Shown: positions 1 through 9,199 of the stretch, in pieces | How the letters are laid out: each line of letters opens with the position of its first letter | Position numbering within the stretch: the first letter of the stretch is position 1 | NCBI RefSeq assembly: GCF_900215155.1 | Contig: NZ_LT907980.1 | Span: forward strand, 2,046,001 to 2,110,000 | DNA length: 64,000 nucleotides | Source of the DNA: Marinobacter sp. LV10R510-11A | GTDB taxonomy: Bacteria > Pseudomonadota > Gammaproteobacteria > Pseudomonadales > Oleiphilaceae | Direction: 5' to 3' | Program-made: the position numbers and the translations under genes | Notes under the pieces: generated by a model | Told to the model about the DNA's origin: nothing | Databases searched by the model: none | The model's input: the letters and a program-made list of their open reading frames with translations, nothing else

Positions 1-1070
1 AGGTCGCGCAAATAGCGCTCCAGAGGATACTCCCGGATATAACCATAGCCGCCGTGCAGCTGCAGAGCGTCATTCACCACATCAAAGCAGGCGTCGGTGG
101 CGAAGCGCTTGGCCATGGCACAGTGCAACGTGGCTTCTGTATCAGCATTATCCAATTTGAAAGCCCCAAGGCGCACCATCTGCCGGGCGGCTACCAAGTT
201 GGTCGCCATATCCGCCAGCTTGAACTGCAAAGCCTGAAAGGCTGCCAAGGGTTTACCAAACTGTTCACGCTCGTGCATATAGTTGCGGGCCCGCAGCAAC
301 GCCGCTTGCGCGCCGCCCAGAGAACAGGTGGCAATGTTGAGGCGACCACCATCAAGGCCTTTCATGGCAATGGCGAAGCCGTCGCCTTCTTCACCCAGCC
401 GGCTGGTTGCGGGAATACGAACGTTCTCAAGATTAATCGTTCGCGTAGGCTGGCTGTGCCAACCCATTTTCTCTTCGTTTTTGCCGTAGGAAATGCCGTC
501 GGCATCCGCCGGAATCACGAAGGTGGAGATGCCTTTGGGGCCCGAGTCCGGCGCACCCGTGCGCGCCATCAGCACCAGAATATCGGTATCGCCAGCACCG
601 GATATAAAGATTTTACTGCCGTTGATGACATAACTGTCGCCGTCACGAACCGCTTTGGTTCGCAAGCTGGCCGCATCAGAGCCCGCACCGGGTTCAGTCA
701 GGCAGTAAGATGCAAGCCATTCACCACTAGCCAGCTTCGGAACGATTTCCTGCTTGAGGTCATCAGGCGCGAAGCTTGCCACCATCCAGGTCGCCATGTT
801 GTGGATGGTGATGAACGCAGCCGTTGAGGGGCAGGCAGCCGCCAGCTCTTCCACGATGACAGACGTGTCTAGCCGTGAAAGACCCATGCCGCCGAGCGCT
901 TCCGGGGTATAGATCCCCATAAAGCCCATCTCGCCGGCTTCTTTCAGCGTGTCGACCGGAAAGATATGCTCGTTGTCCCATTTGGCCGCATGGGGCGCCA
1001 TGGATTTCTCAGCAAAAGTGCGGGCCGCTTCGCGAAACGCCAGCTGATCTTCAGTCAGATTAAAGTCCAT
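1..1070 (-). CDS. acyl-CoA dehydrogenase, partial (3' end outside window)
   Basis: Flavin-dependent acyl-CoA dehydrogenase. The minus-strand frame opens with MDFNLTEDQLAF at 1070 and stays open to the left window edge, so about 356 residues are visible and the C-terminus is missing. An N-terminal helical domain is followed by the FAD/substrate segment CLTEPGAGSD and by the C-terminal motifs REQFGKPL and LHGGYGYI, all standard for the family. GGAG lies about 8 nt before the ATG. It follows mmsA at 1110 with a 39-nt gap on the same strand, so an isobutyryl-CoA dehydrogenase role in valine breakdown is the best inference. The sequence alone does not exclude a short-branched or butyryl-CoA enzyme. 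Confidence 0.9.
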   Translation of the reverse strand, partial: MDFNLTEDQLAFREAARTFAEKSMAPHAAKWDNEHIFPVDTLKEAGEMGFMGIYTPEALGGMGLSRLDTSVIVEELAAACPSTAAFITIHNMATWMVASFAPDDLKQEIVPKLASGEWLASYCLTEPGAGSDAASLRTKAVRDGDSYVINGSKIFISGAGDTDILVLMARTGAPDSGPKGISTFVIPADADGISYGKNEEKMGWHSQPTRTINLENVRIPATSRLGEEGDGFAIAMKGLDGGRLNIATCSLGGAQAALLRARNYMHEREQFGKPLAAFQALQFKLADMATNLVAARQMVRLGAFKLDNADTEATLHCAMAKRFATDACFDVVNDALQLHGGYGYIREYPLERYLRD

Positions 1071-1109
1071 CGTCAGGCTCCAGATTAAACATACCCACCC
1101 TCAACGCAA

Positions 1110-2606
1110 TTAACGCAACTGGATCGAGAAGTTCGCTTCCGCTTCGGCTTCCACTTCACTGGAGAACCAGCGCGAGGTAACCGTTTTGGTTTCAGTATAG
1201 AAGCGCACCGCCTGCTTGCCATATGCGTGTTGATCACCGTAGAAGGAGCCCTTCCAGCCAGTGAACGAGAAGAACGGTAGGGGTACTGGAATGGGAATGT
1301 TTACACCCACCTGACCAACCTCAATTTCGTGCTGGAAGCGACGAGCTGCACCGCCGGAGCCGGTGAAGATAGATACACCGTTACCGTAAGGGCTGTTGTT
1401 GATCAGAGTGATTGCACCAGCCAGGCTTTCCTCTTCCATGCAGGCAAGCACAGGGCCGAAGACTTCCTCGGTGTAGATGTCCATTTCGGTGGTCACACCC
1501 GAGAACAAGGTAGGGCCAATCCAGTTTCCATCAGGCAAACCATCCACTGTGCAGCCGCGGCCGTCCAGAAGCAGATTCGCACCCTGTGCTTCGCCGGTGG
1601 CGATAAGGGATTCAACACGACCTTTTGCTTTGGAGGAGATAATCGGACCATAGCTGGCACCAGAATCGTTCCAGGCACCCGGGCGAACTTTCGCCATGGC
1701 TTCTTTAAGTTCCGGAATCCAGGACTGGGCTTCACCTACAAACACAGCGACGGAAATAGCCATACAACGTTGGCCCGCAGCGCCTACCGAAGCGCCCACT
1801 AAGGCGTTGAGGACCTGCTGCTTGTCGGCATCCGGCATGATGACCATATGGTTCTTGGCACCGGCGAAGCTCTGAACACGCTTCATGTTTTTGGTGCCGG
1901 TTTCGTAGATATAACGGCCAACCGGCACGGAGCCTACAAAGGAGATTGCCTTAACGGCGGGATCGGTGAGCAGTATATCCACCTGTTCCTTGCCGCCGTG
2001 TACCACCTGAAGCACACCCTTGGGCGCACCCGCTTCTTCAAACAGCTCGGCAAGACGCATGGGGGTAAGCGGATCCTGCTCGGAGGGCTTGAGTATAAAG
2101 GTGTTACCGCAGGCAATCGCCAGGGGGAACATCCACAGCGGAATCATTGCGGGAAAGTTGAACGGCGTAATACCCGTGCACACACCCAACGGCTGAATCC
2201 ATGAGTGGGTATCCACCCCCCGCGCAACGTTCCCAACGGTCTCGCCCATCATCATGGAAGCAACGTTGGCCGCATGCTCAACCACTTCAATACCACGCCA
2301 CACGTCACCCTTGGCATCATCAAACGTCTTACCGGTTTCTTGAGACAGTATTTCTGCGATTTCGTCGTGGTGCTCTTTCAGCAATGCCTGATAGCGCAGC
2401 ATCACACGGGCACGCTCAGAAACCGGCACTTCCTTCCAGGTTTTGAATATCTCGCCGGCGGTATCTATGGCCTTACGCATCTCAGCGTCTGTGGTGCACG
2501 GTGCTCTGGCGATCACTTCGTTGGTGGCCGGGTTGGTCACGTCAATCCATTCGCTGGTCTGGCTCTGAACAAATTCACCGGCTAGGTACAGTGGAACGTT
2601 TTTCAT
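1110..2606 (-). CDS. mmsA: methylmalonate-semialdehyde dehydrogenase (CoA-acylating)
   Basis: Oxidises methylmalonate semialdehyde to propionyl-CoA in valine (and possibly inositol) catabolism; soluble cytosolic enzyme of the aldehyde dehydrogenase superfamily. The protein is 498 residues, the usual family length. TPFNFP near residue 149 and the catalytic Cys281 in GQRCMAIS are present. I start at [10 protein letters not shown] (2606) because family members begin here and a GGGG stretch precedes it; the frame stays open further upstream, but that extension does not look like protein of this family. It leads an operon with the downstream acyl-CoA dehydrogenase and is divergent from an AraC regulator, the mmsR-mmsA arrangement known from Pseudomonas. 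Confidence 0.93.
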   Translation of the reverse strand: MKNVPLYLAGEFVQSQTSEWIDVTNPATNEVIARAPCTTDAEMRKAIDTAGEIFKTWKEVPVSERARVMLRYQALLKEHHDEIAEILSQETGKTFDDAKGDVWRGIEVVEHAANVASMMMGETVGNVARGVDTHSWIQPLGVCTGITPFNFPAMIPLWMFPLAIACGNTFILKPSEQDPLTPMRLAELFEEAGAPKGVLQVVHGGKEQVDILLTDPAVKAISFVGSVPVGRYIYETGTKNMKRVQSFAGAKNHMVIMPDADKQQVLNALVGASVGAAGQRCMAISVAVFVGEAQSWIPELKEAMAKVRPGAWNDSGASYGPIISSKAKGRVESLIATGEAQGANLLLDGRGCTVDGLPDGNWIGPTLFSGVTTEMDIYTEEVFGPVLACMEEESLAGAITLINNSPYGNGVSIFTGSGGAARRFQHEIEVGQVGVNIPIPVPLPFFSFTGWKGSFYGDQHAYGKQAVRFYTETKTVTSRWFSSEVEAEAEANFSIQLR

Positions 2607-2725
2607 CTCATAACCCCTGTTTGTTGTTGTGCGGGAAGCGAGCCAAAGCACGATTGCTTTAGCGATGTATAGTATGACCTTAGCACCTTCTATGGCACTT
2701 GGTGATTGACTAAATTTCGTTCGTA

Positions 2726-3646
2726 ATGGACTATCTTTTGATTGACACACAAACAGCTGCAGCAATAAACATGACACAAACCTCCCAGTGGCCGGTCCCC
2801 AAGAACAGCATTCGCTACGTAGTACCAGCCCCCATTATTAGGCTTTTGTCTGAGCACCCCCTCACCCGGGACCTCTATCCCAGAGCGTTTGGCCACTATC
2901 GCCGCGCCACCGGCCACCACATGCACCGAGAGCATCATCGCGACAATCTTTTGATTTACTGCACAGAGGGAAAAGCGTTTTTAAACGTAGAGGGCGAGCC
3001 TTACACCATGGAAGCTGGAGATCTTTTATTGCTGCCTGCTGGCGCCAATCACCGATATACGGCCGATCCAGACAACCCCTGGACCATTTACTGGGTGCAT
3101 TACACTGGGCCACTGGCCGAAGAGTTTCGAAAATACATGGGGTTCGACGACGCCACGCCAATCCGCCATCTTGGGCGGCAGCCAAGGCTGTTGGTGGATT
3201 TTAACGGCCTGCTTTCCGTTCGCCAGACAGGCTTCCGGGCCCGCGGCCTAATTCACGCAGCCAATCGTTTACGCCAACTGCTGGCAGCGGTTCCGATCAG
3301 CGTTGATGAAACCGGCCATAAGCGACAAGCGGAACTGGATGTCATCAATAACTATATGCATGAACATCTCGACGAGCGTATTACCCTGGAACAGCTTGCA
3401 GACCTAGCAGGCCTTTCTCCAGCACACTTTGCTACGCGCTACAAAGAGCAGACCGGCACTTCCCCGATCCAGCACTTTCTGCATTTGAAAGTAGAGCGGG
3501 CCTGCCAGATGCTGGACACAACAAGCCTGAGCTTTACAGAAATAAGCCACCGCCTTGGCTACGACGACGCCTATTATTTTTCGCGGCTATTCAAGAAAAC
3601 CATGGGCCAGGCACCCAGAGATTACCGACATACGCCGCGGCACTGA
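2726..3646 (+). CDS. mmsR: AraC-family transcriptional regulator, MmsR-like
   Basis: Predicted activator of the divergent mmsA operon. The protein has 306 residues. An N-terminal cupin-type sensing domain (about 50-150) includes [14 protein letters not shown], and a C-terminal double helix-turn-helix (about 210-303) contains [19 protein letters not shown] and the second helix pair ending PRDYRH. Length and architecture match MmsR of Pseudomonas. The start is uncertain: ATG at 2726 and ATG at 2771 both lack a clear ribosome binding site, and the later one still leaves the cupin intact. Only about 120 nt separate it from mmsA, so its operator should lie in 2607-2770. The ligand is not visible from sequence. 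Confidence 0.85.
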   Translation: MDYLLIDTQTAAAINMTQTSQWPVPKNSIRYVVPAPIIRLLSEHPLTRDLYPRAFGHYRRATGHHMHREHHRDNLLIYCTEGKAFLNVEGEPYTMEAGDLLLLPAGANHRYTADPDNPWTIYWVHYTGPLAEEFRKYMGFDDATPIRHLGRQPRLLVDFNGLLSVRQTGFRARGLIHAANRLRQLLAAVPISVDETGHKRQAELDVINNYMHEHLDERITLEQLADLAGLSPAHFATRYKEQTGTSPIQHFLHLKVERACQMLDTTSLSFTEISHRLGYDDAYYFSRLFKKTMGQAPRDYRHTPRH

Positions 3647-3749
3647 CCCAGCACATCGGGCCGGCTCTTGGCCTCCCGTTGACGACGACTTTTGTTGCGG
3701 AGATTAAACCGCTAGTCTTGGCCAAACGACGACAAATAAGAGCATCCTA

Positions 3750-4178
3750 ATGGATACACATACCTTTGAAATTGATGAAACCTTCAATGTGCCCCGCAGC
3801 AAAGTCTTTGCTCTGTTTGCCGACCACCAAAGCTTCGGAAAACTCCTTGGGGCACCGGTAAAGCGAATAAAGAACAGCAATCAAGCGGATCCCAACGGCC
3901 TTGGTTCGGTACGCAAGCTTGGCATCGGGCCTATTGGCTTAGAAGAAACCGTAACCAGTTTCGAGCCCGACTCGCTAATCGAGTACACCATTACCAGCTT
4001 AAGCCCGATCCGAAATCATCTGGGCCGTATTCGCTTTGAGGATACGCCCGAAGGGCACACCCGCGTGCGCTATCGCATTTCATTTGACGATATCGTGCCG
4101 TTTACCGGGAAATTAGTCAGCGCAGGCTTGGAGCACGCTATACGACGTGGAATCAAGCAGGTGCCTCGACTGGCCTAG
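3750..4178 (+). CDS. SRPBCC-family protein
   Basis: A 142-residue protein with the START/polyketide-cyclase-like SRPBCC fold pattern: an N-terminal strand IDETFNVPRSKVFALFADH, a central repeat of beta strands (EETVTSFEPDSLIEYTI) and a C-terminal helix. Such folds form a hydrophobic pocket for lipids or other small molecules; no catalytic residue can be read off. It is a single gene between mmsR and the YebC-family gene. Specific function unknown. No signal peptide or membrane segment, so cytoplasmic. Confidence 0.75.
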   Translation: MDTHTFEIDETFNVPRSKVFALFADHQSFGKLLGAPVKRIKNSNQADPNGLGSVRKLGIGPIGLEETVTSFEPDSLIEYTITSLSPIRNHLGRIRFEDTPEGHTRVRYRISFDDIVPFTGKLVSAGLEHAIRRGIKQVPRLA

Positions 4179-4301
4179 CCCGGGCTGTCAGGCGATCTCA
4201 TATGAGCCCTACGGGACAGGTCAACCAAATAGGCCTGTCCCAAACTGCTATTCTTGCGTAAAATCCCGCCCTTTCCCCAGCAAGCATGAGGCAGCGCAAA
4301 A

Positions 4302-5024
4302 ATGGGCAGAGCCTATCAGAACCGCAAACAATCCATGGCCAAAACTGCGGACGCCAAAACCAAGGTCTACAGCAAGTACGGGCGTGAAATCTACATGAGC
4401 GCAAAATCCGGTGGAACCGACCCGGATGGCAACCTGTCACTGCGGGGGCTGATTGAGCGCGCAAAAAAAGATCAGGTGCCTTCTCACGTTATCGATAAAG
4501 CCATCGATAAAGCCCGTGGCGGCGCCGGCGAAGACTACTCACCTGCCCGCTACGAAGGCTACGGCCCCGGCAACTGCATGGTGATCGTGGACTGCCTGAC
4601 TGATAATCCCAACCGCACCTTCGGCGACGTTCGCCTGGCCTTCACCAAGACCAAAGCCAAGATCGGCACACCGGGCACCGTCGCCCACATGTTTGATCAC
4701 AGCGCAATTTTTGTATTCAAGGGTGAAGAAGAATCCGCACTTGAAGCGCTGATGGAAGCGGATGTCGACGTTACCGATATTGAGAATGAAGACGGCCAGA
4801 TCACCGTTTTCACGCCGAACACCGAATACGCTAAAGCCCGCCAAGCACTGACCGACGCCTTCGCCGACATTGATTTCGACGTGGATGACATCCAGTTCCT
4901 GCCGAAAACCACCACAGTTGTGGAGGGCGATGACATCCCGATGTTCGAGAAGTTTCTCGATATGCTGAACGAGCTAGACGACGTGCAGAACATCTTCCAC
5001 AATGCGGAGCTGCCAGCGGAGTGA
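4302..5024 (+). CDS. YebC/TACO1-family protein (YeeN-like)
   Basis: A 240-residue member of the YebC/PmpR/TACO1 family. The family includes ribosome-associated translation factors and proteins described as DNA-binding regulators. Diagnostic segments are [13 protein letters not shown], the helix [21 protein letters not shown], and the acidic C-terminal domain ending [12 protein letters not shown]. The N-terminus [15 protein letters not shown] resembles the YeeN branch more than YebC proper. Its last codons overlap the following amidotransferase gene by 4 nt (GTGA), so the two are probably translated together. Confidence 0.9.
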   Translation: MGRAYQNRKQSMAKTADAKTKVYSKYGREIYMSAKSGGTDPDGNLSLRGLIERAKKDQVPSHVIDKAIDKARGGAGEDYSPARYEGYGPGNCMVIVDCLTDNPNRTFGDVRLAFTKTKAKIGTPGTVAHMFDHSAIFVFKGEEESALEALMEADVDVTDIENEDGQITVFTPNTEYAKARQALTDAFADIDFDVDDIQFLPKTTTVVEGDDIPMFEKFLDMLNELDDVQNIFHNAELPAE

Positions 5025-5755
5025 GCCAACCCAACCCAAAAGTGGTGATCCTTAAAACGGGTAGCACCTATCCAGCCATCAAAGACCAGTTCGGCGATTT
5101 CGACGAATGGTTCTTGAGTGGTCTATCGCCCGGGCTAGACATTACCGTGATTAATACGGAAGCCGGAGAGCTACCCGGAGACCCCACAGACTGGGATGGC
5201 ATTGTGGTAACCGGTTCGCCCGCCATGGTCAGCAACCGGGAGCCTTGGAGCGAGAACGCTGCAAAATGGCTCGCACAGGCAGCAAATCAAGCTGTGCCGA
5301 TACTCGGCGTATGTTATGGGCACCAACTATTGGCACACGCCCTGGGTGGCGAGGTAGGCTATCACCCTGAGGGGCGCGAGAGCGGTACCCAGCGCGTTGA
5401 ACTGCTGGCCAGTGCCCAGGATGACCCACTGTTTGGTAGCATGCCAAGCACCTTCAGCGCACAGCTCACCCACAAACAGTCGGTATTACGCCTGCCACCG
5501 GGCGCCGTGTTGCTTGGCCACAACGAGTTCGAGCCGCATCAGGCATTCCGGGTGGGCAAGTGCGCCTGGGGCGTGCAATTTCATCCAGAGTTTTCTGATG
5601 CCATCATGAGAGCCTATTTGGGCGTGCAGGCTCCAGACTTGGAAAGCGAAGGGTTTGACTCACAGGATATGATCAACTCGGTTATCAGTGCTCCAGAAGC
5701 GTCGGGGTTACTCGAACGCTTTTCCGCCTTGGTTACTGAGAACAAAATCGGCTGA
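5021..5755 (+). CDS. class I glutamine amidotransferase-like protein
   Basis: A stand-alone glutamine amidotransferase domain of 244 residues. The catalytic triad is complete: Cys98 in GVCYGHQ, and His188 with Glu190 in QFHPEF. The domain resembles GMP synthase N-terminal and GuaA-like amidotransferases, which release ammonia from glutamine. No synthetase partner is fused or adjacent, so the acceptor is unknown. Start is GTG inside the stop of the YebC-family gene (GTGA overlap), indicating translational coupling. The phospholipase D gene follows after 2 nt, so the three probably share a transcript. Confidence 0.88.
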   Translation: MSQPNPKVVILKTGSTYPAIKDQFGDFDEWFLSGLSPGLDITVINTEAGELPGDPTDWDGIVVTGSPAMVSNREPWSENAAKWLAQAANQAVPILGVCYGHQLLAHALGGEVGYHPEGRESGTQRVELLASAQDDPLFGSMPSTFSAQLTHKQSVLRLPPGAVLLGHNEFEPHQAFRVGKCAWGVQFHPEFSDAIMRAYLGVQAPDLESEGFDSQDMINSVISAPEASGLLERFSALVTENKIG

Positions 5756-5781
5756 AATTGCATCGTAAATACGGGATCTTT

Positions 5782-7227
5782 ATGTCATGGAAGATATTGT
5801 TCGCACTCATTATTCTGACGCTCGTCGGTGTGGGTCTCTATCATACCTACAAGCCTCTGCCTCCTGGCATTAGCCACAGCGGCGACGCACTCCCCTTGAG
5901 TGGTGCAGCACTGCTGGTGGATGCGACTTATCATCACAGCGATGGGTCAGAAACGCGCGACCATGAAATTTTTGACGAAATACTGCGCCTTATCAGCCAG
6001 GCCAAGTCCTTCGTACTGGTCGACATGTTCCTCTTCAACAGCAGCAGTCCTGAGGGCATGAAGCACCGACCTCTCTCAGAACAACTGACTAGGGCCCTGA
6101 TCAGCCGGAAGGCCGAGCAGCCGGGACTGGAGATTGTTGTTATCTCTGACCCGCTGAACACCCTCTACGGAGGCTCGGTGTCGCCCTGGTTTCAGGCATT
6201 ACGTCAGGCGGGCATTTCGGTAACGGAAACCAACCTGCAACCACTTCGTGACAGCAACCCGGGCTGGTCCGCATTCTGGCGGCTCTGTTGTCAGTGGTTC
6301 GGCAACAATCCCGAAGGTGGCTGGTTGCCGAACGCCATAGGATCGCAACCTGTCACCATCCGCAGCTACCTTGCGTTACCCAACTTCAAAGCAAACCATC
6401 GCAAAGTTCTGGTGACAGATGACGGGGAAAAGCTACGCGCCCTGGTAACCTCTGCCAATCCTCACGATGGCAGCAGCCGGCACAGTAATACCGCAATCAG
6501 CTTTACTGGCCCTGCGGTCATCGATGTTTTGAAGAGCGAGCAAGCGGTTCTGAACATGTCCGGCCAGACCAGTCCAACGCTTGACAGGCTGATCAGTGAG
6601 GCTAATACCAATCAGACAGCAGGCCAACAGACAGCGGGTAAGATTGCGGTAAAAACCGAATCTGCGATCTTGGATTCGGCACTTCAGATGATCAACAGTG
6701 CGCAAAGCGGAAGCCGGCTGGATCTTTCGTTTTTCTATCTCTCACACCGAGAAATTGTTGCGACCCTGCTCGACGCCCACGAACGCGGCGCGAACCTGCG
6801 CGTACTTCTCGATGCCAACAACGAAGCCTTCGGCCATCAAAAAAGCGGCATACCCAACCGACAGGTTGCTTTGGAACTTCATAAAGCCGGCGTCCCTGTT
6901 CGCTGGTGCAATACCTCCGGCGAGCAGTGCCATAGCAAATCGCTCATTCTGCGCCCAAAAGCCGGCCCTACCGAACTCCTGATGGGCTCAGCCAACTTTA
7001 CCCGGCGCAATCTGGACGACCTTAATCTTGAAACCGATGTATGGGTTTCGGTACTGCCAGATTCTACGGTAGCCACAAAAGCTGTCGGATTTTTTGAACA
7101 GCAGTGGCAGTCTGGCCCCGGCAGCGACACTGTTATGAGCCTTCCCTATGAACATTGGGCCGACGATTCGATGCTGCGTTACTGGCGCTATCGCTTGATG
7201 GAAGCAACCGGGTTTTCGACATTCTGA
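5782..7227 (+). CDS. membrane-anchored phospholipase D-family protein
   Basis: Protein of 481 residues with two phospholipase D motifs. The first is NHRKVLVTDD and the second CHSKSLIL, followed by LMGSANFTRRN. Members hydrolyse or transfer phosphodiesters (cardiolipin synthase, PLD, nucleases). The start at ATG 5782 (MSWKILFALIIL) gives an immediate N-terminal membrane anchor; an in-frame TTG at 5758 would add eight residues. The catalytic part is probably periplasmic. The aspartates that usually follow HxK are present in motif one (VTDD) but less clear in motif two, so the activity (synthase or hydrolase) stays open. The 3' end converges with the methyltransferase gene with a 2-nt gap. Confidence 0.85.
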   Translation: MSWKILFALIILTLVGVGLYHTYKPLPPGISHSGDALPLSGAALLVDATYHHSDGSETRDHEIFDEILRLISQAKSFVLVDMFLFNSSSPEGMKHRPLSEQLTRALISRKAEQPGLEIVVISDPLNTLYGGSVSPWFQALRQAGISVTETNLQPLRDSNPGWSAFWRLCCQWFGNNPEGGWLPNAIGSQPVTIRSYLALPNFKANHRKVLVTDDGEKLRALVTSANPHDGSSRHSNTAISFTGPAVIDVLKSEQAVLNMSGQTSPTLDRLISEANTNQTAGQQTAGKIAVKTESAILDSALQMINSAQSGSRLDLSFFYLSHREIVATLLDAHERGANLRVLLDANNEAFGHQKSGIPNRQVALELHKAGVPVRWCNTSGEQCHSKSLILRPKAGPTELLMGSANFTRRNLDDLNLETDVWVSVLPDSTVATKAVGFFEQQWQSGPGSDTVMSLPYEHWADDSMLRYWRYRLMEATGFSTF

Positions 7228-7229
7228 GC

Positions 7230-7955
7230 TCAAAAAGAAGGTGCAGGCTTCTGAAAGATCGCTACATCCTTTTGGGGCACAGACATTGTCCAGCCCAGAC
7301 GGCCGGCAATAATGGCCAGTGTCACCTCACGATAGAACACAACATGTGTGGGATCTCGCCGGTAATGCCAGTTATCAAATCGGTCATCGCAGGTTTGAAA
7401 GCACGTCATTATGCCAAGCCATCCTCCAGGCTTTAATAAACCATCCAATTGATTGAATACCTTTGCAGGGCGGTGCAAATGCTCCACCACCTCTGTGCAG
7501 GTAATAAAGTCGTACTGACGACTCAGGGCTGATTGTTCTGGATAGTAAAAGGGGTCGTAAAGCGCCACATCCATTCTCGACTCACGCAGCATTTCTGCAA
7601 GCGCTGGGCCAGGCCCACAGCCAAAATCCAGTCCTAAAGCGCCCGCATGAACACGCTCAAGCAAGGGCGTGACAAGTTTCTCGAGAAAAGCCCGATAACC
7701 CGGGTCGTCTGAATCATTGTTGTGAAGATCGTAAATCGCCCGCTCTTCATCGGGCGTAAGCCAGCTTGCCTGCGCCATAATCGTTGCTTCGCAGTTGGAA
7801 CAGCGCAGGTATTCCCGCCCCTTCACTATCCGAAAGCGACTCAGCCCGCCCTGCCCACAAACAGTGCAGCCTGTGCCGTCGCAAACGCTGATTCCCGATG
7901 CTATTTTTGATACTTGTTTTGATACTTTTTTTGATACTACAGACGAATTCTGCAA
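7230..7955 (-). CDS. class I SAM-dependent methyltransferase with N-terminal zinc ribbon
   Basis: A 241-residue methyltransferase. The SAM-binding motif is LGLDFGCGPGPALAEML, and TCTEVVEHLHRP is the post-motif typical of class I enzymes acting on small molecules. An N-terminal CxxC...CxxC pair (CTVCGQG and CSNCEA) suggests a zinc ribbon. The start is TTG at 7955, preceded by TGGAG at 5 nt; no ATG fits. The first residues are the repeat VSKKVSKQVSK, encoded by a 12-bp tandem repeat. Substrate unknown. The gene is divergent from the AraC gene at 8165. Confidence 0.8.
   Translation of the reverse strand: MQNSSVVSKKVSKQVSKIASGISVCDGTGCTVCGQGGLSRFRIVKGREYLRCSNCEATIMAQASWLTPDEERAIYDLHNNDSDDPGYRAFLEKLVTPLLERVHAGALGLDFGCGPGPALAEMLRESRMDVALYDPFYYPEQSALSRQYDFITCTEVVEHLHRPAKVFNQLDGLLKPGGWLGIMTCFQTCDDRFDNWHYRRDPTHVVFYREVTLAIIAGRLGWTMSVPQKDVAIFQKPAPSF
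7902..7937. repeat. three 12-bp tandem repeats in the methyltransferase 5' coding end
   Basis: On the plus strand three 12-bp units, each ending TTTTGATAC, lie at 7902-7913, 7914-7925 and 7926-7937. They differ only in the T-rich half. On the minus strand they encode VSKK, VSKQ and VSKI, so copy-number change would add or remove four residues without a frameshift. Confidence 0.85.
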
Positions 7956-8164
7956 GCGCTCTCCAGTCTCTTAAGCTCAGACCTAACGAATGTTTCATTG
8001 TCATATCCGGCCATGACAACCATTTCGTGACGGGCCCCGAAAATAACACAGCCCCGACCTGCCTATACTGTTCGCTAAGGAAAGCCTGCTGTATACAGCT
8101 TCCAGTAATAACAATCGTAAAACATGACGATGTTACGGGTTACACCCGTCCCAGGGACAGGAAT

Positions 8165-9199
8165 ATGGACATTTCGAATCGTATGGCCTTAGAGGTGCCT
8201 CTCATCTCGGCACGCTACGCGCGACGTTTCATTGAATTTATGGAACGCAGGGGCGTAAAACGCGCGGCCCTTCTAAACGATACCGATATAACCGAAGCCA
8301 TACTGAATGATCCCGACTCCAGCATCACAATGCAGCAGATAACCTCAGTGCTGCGCAAGGCCGATTGGCTGATGAATGACGAACGGGCTGCTTTCCAGTT
8401 TGGCCAACAACTGGATCTGCCCAGCCATGGCTTACTAGGCTTTGCGGTACTCGGCCAGGACAACCCCCGGCAACTCATCAGCATGATTGTGCAGTATATC
8501 CGTGTTGGCCTTCCGCTGATGGACATGGAGCTGAGCTCAACAGGATCAACATTTCACATACGCCTGCTCGATACTTGGGGGCTAGGCGAACTGACCCCCT
8601 GCGTAATCAAAATGTATATGGGCAGTATTCATCGTGTGTCTGCAGAGGTTTGCGGGCACTTTGATATCCAATTTGCGTTCCCCGCACAACGCGACGCCAA
8701 CTCATGGCAGTCACTCGCCCCGGATTGCGAATTCCACTTTGATGCGCCCTATAACCAAATAACCATGGCGCTTAAAGGACAACCTACCCAGAAAGATAAT
8801 GCCAGCCTGCAGTTTCTGCTGGCCCGCAAGCGGCAAGGCGCCGGAGAAAAAGTCCGGCTGGCCGACGAAACACTGATGCAGGTGCGCGAAATGATCATGG
8901 GCCAGCCTGGCCGACCGTGCACCACCAACAACATTGCCCGACGGCTCAATATTAGTACACGCACCCTGCGCCAGCACCTTGCCAGCGCAGGCACATCGTT
9001 TCGTGAAGTAAGAAACGAAATTCGCAAAAACTTCGCGACCCTTTACCTGAACGACACAAATGTACCGCTGGAGTCCATTGCTGAAAAGCTTGGTTTCAGC
9101 GACCAAGCAAGTTTTACCAAAGCCTATCGCGCCTGCGCTGGCAGCTGCGGCATTAATGTCCGGCGCCGGAAGCGCTCTTGCCAGCCCTGTATCTACTAA
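8165..9199 (+). CDS. AraC-family regulator (arabinose-binding-domain type), C-terminus replaced
   Basis: A 344-residue regulator. The N-terminal 190 residues match the AraC_bd type of sensing domain used in OruR/ArgR-like regulators. The C-terminal HTH contains NNIARRLNISTRTLRQHL and the second helix pair VPLESIAEKLGFSDQASFTKAYR. The start at ATG 8165 follows AGGGACAGG; the frame is open to 7898, but that extension looks non-coding. Normally some 15-25 residues resembling WTGxSPxxYR follow FTKAYR. Here the sequence becomes ACAGSCGINV and a Cys/Arg-rich tail, because the same DNA in another frame is the signal peptide of the next gene. The recognition helix is intact, so DNA binding may survive. 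Target unknown. Confidence 0.75.
   Translation: MDISNRMALEVPLISARYARRFIEFMERRGVKRAALLNDTDITEAILNDPDSSITMQQITSVLRKADWLMNDERAAFQFGQQLDLPSHGLLGFAVLGQDNPRQLISMIVQYIRVGLPLMDMELSSTGSTFHIRLLDTWGLGELTPCVIKMYMGSIHRVSAEVCGHFDIQFAFPAQRDANSWQSLAPDCEFHFDAPYNQITMALKGQPTQKDNASLQFLLARKRQGAGEKVRLADETLMQVREMIMGQPGRPCTTNNIARRLNISTRTLRQHLASAGTSFREVRNEIRKNFATLYLNDTNVPLESIAEKLGFSDQASFTKAYRACAGSCGINVRRRKRSCQPCIY

Noticed and set aside
7898..8164. N-terminal extension of 89 residues on the AraC regulator.
   Set aside because: It begins inside the T-rich repeat of the opposite gene, looks non-coding, and a good ribosome binding site precedes ATG 8165.
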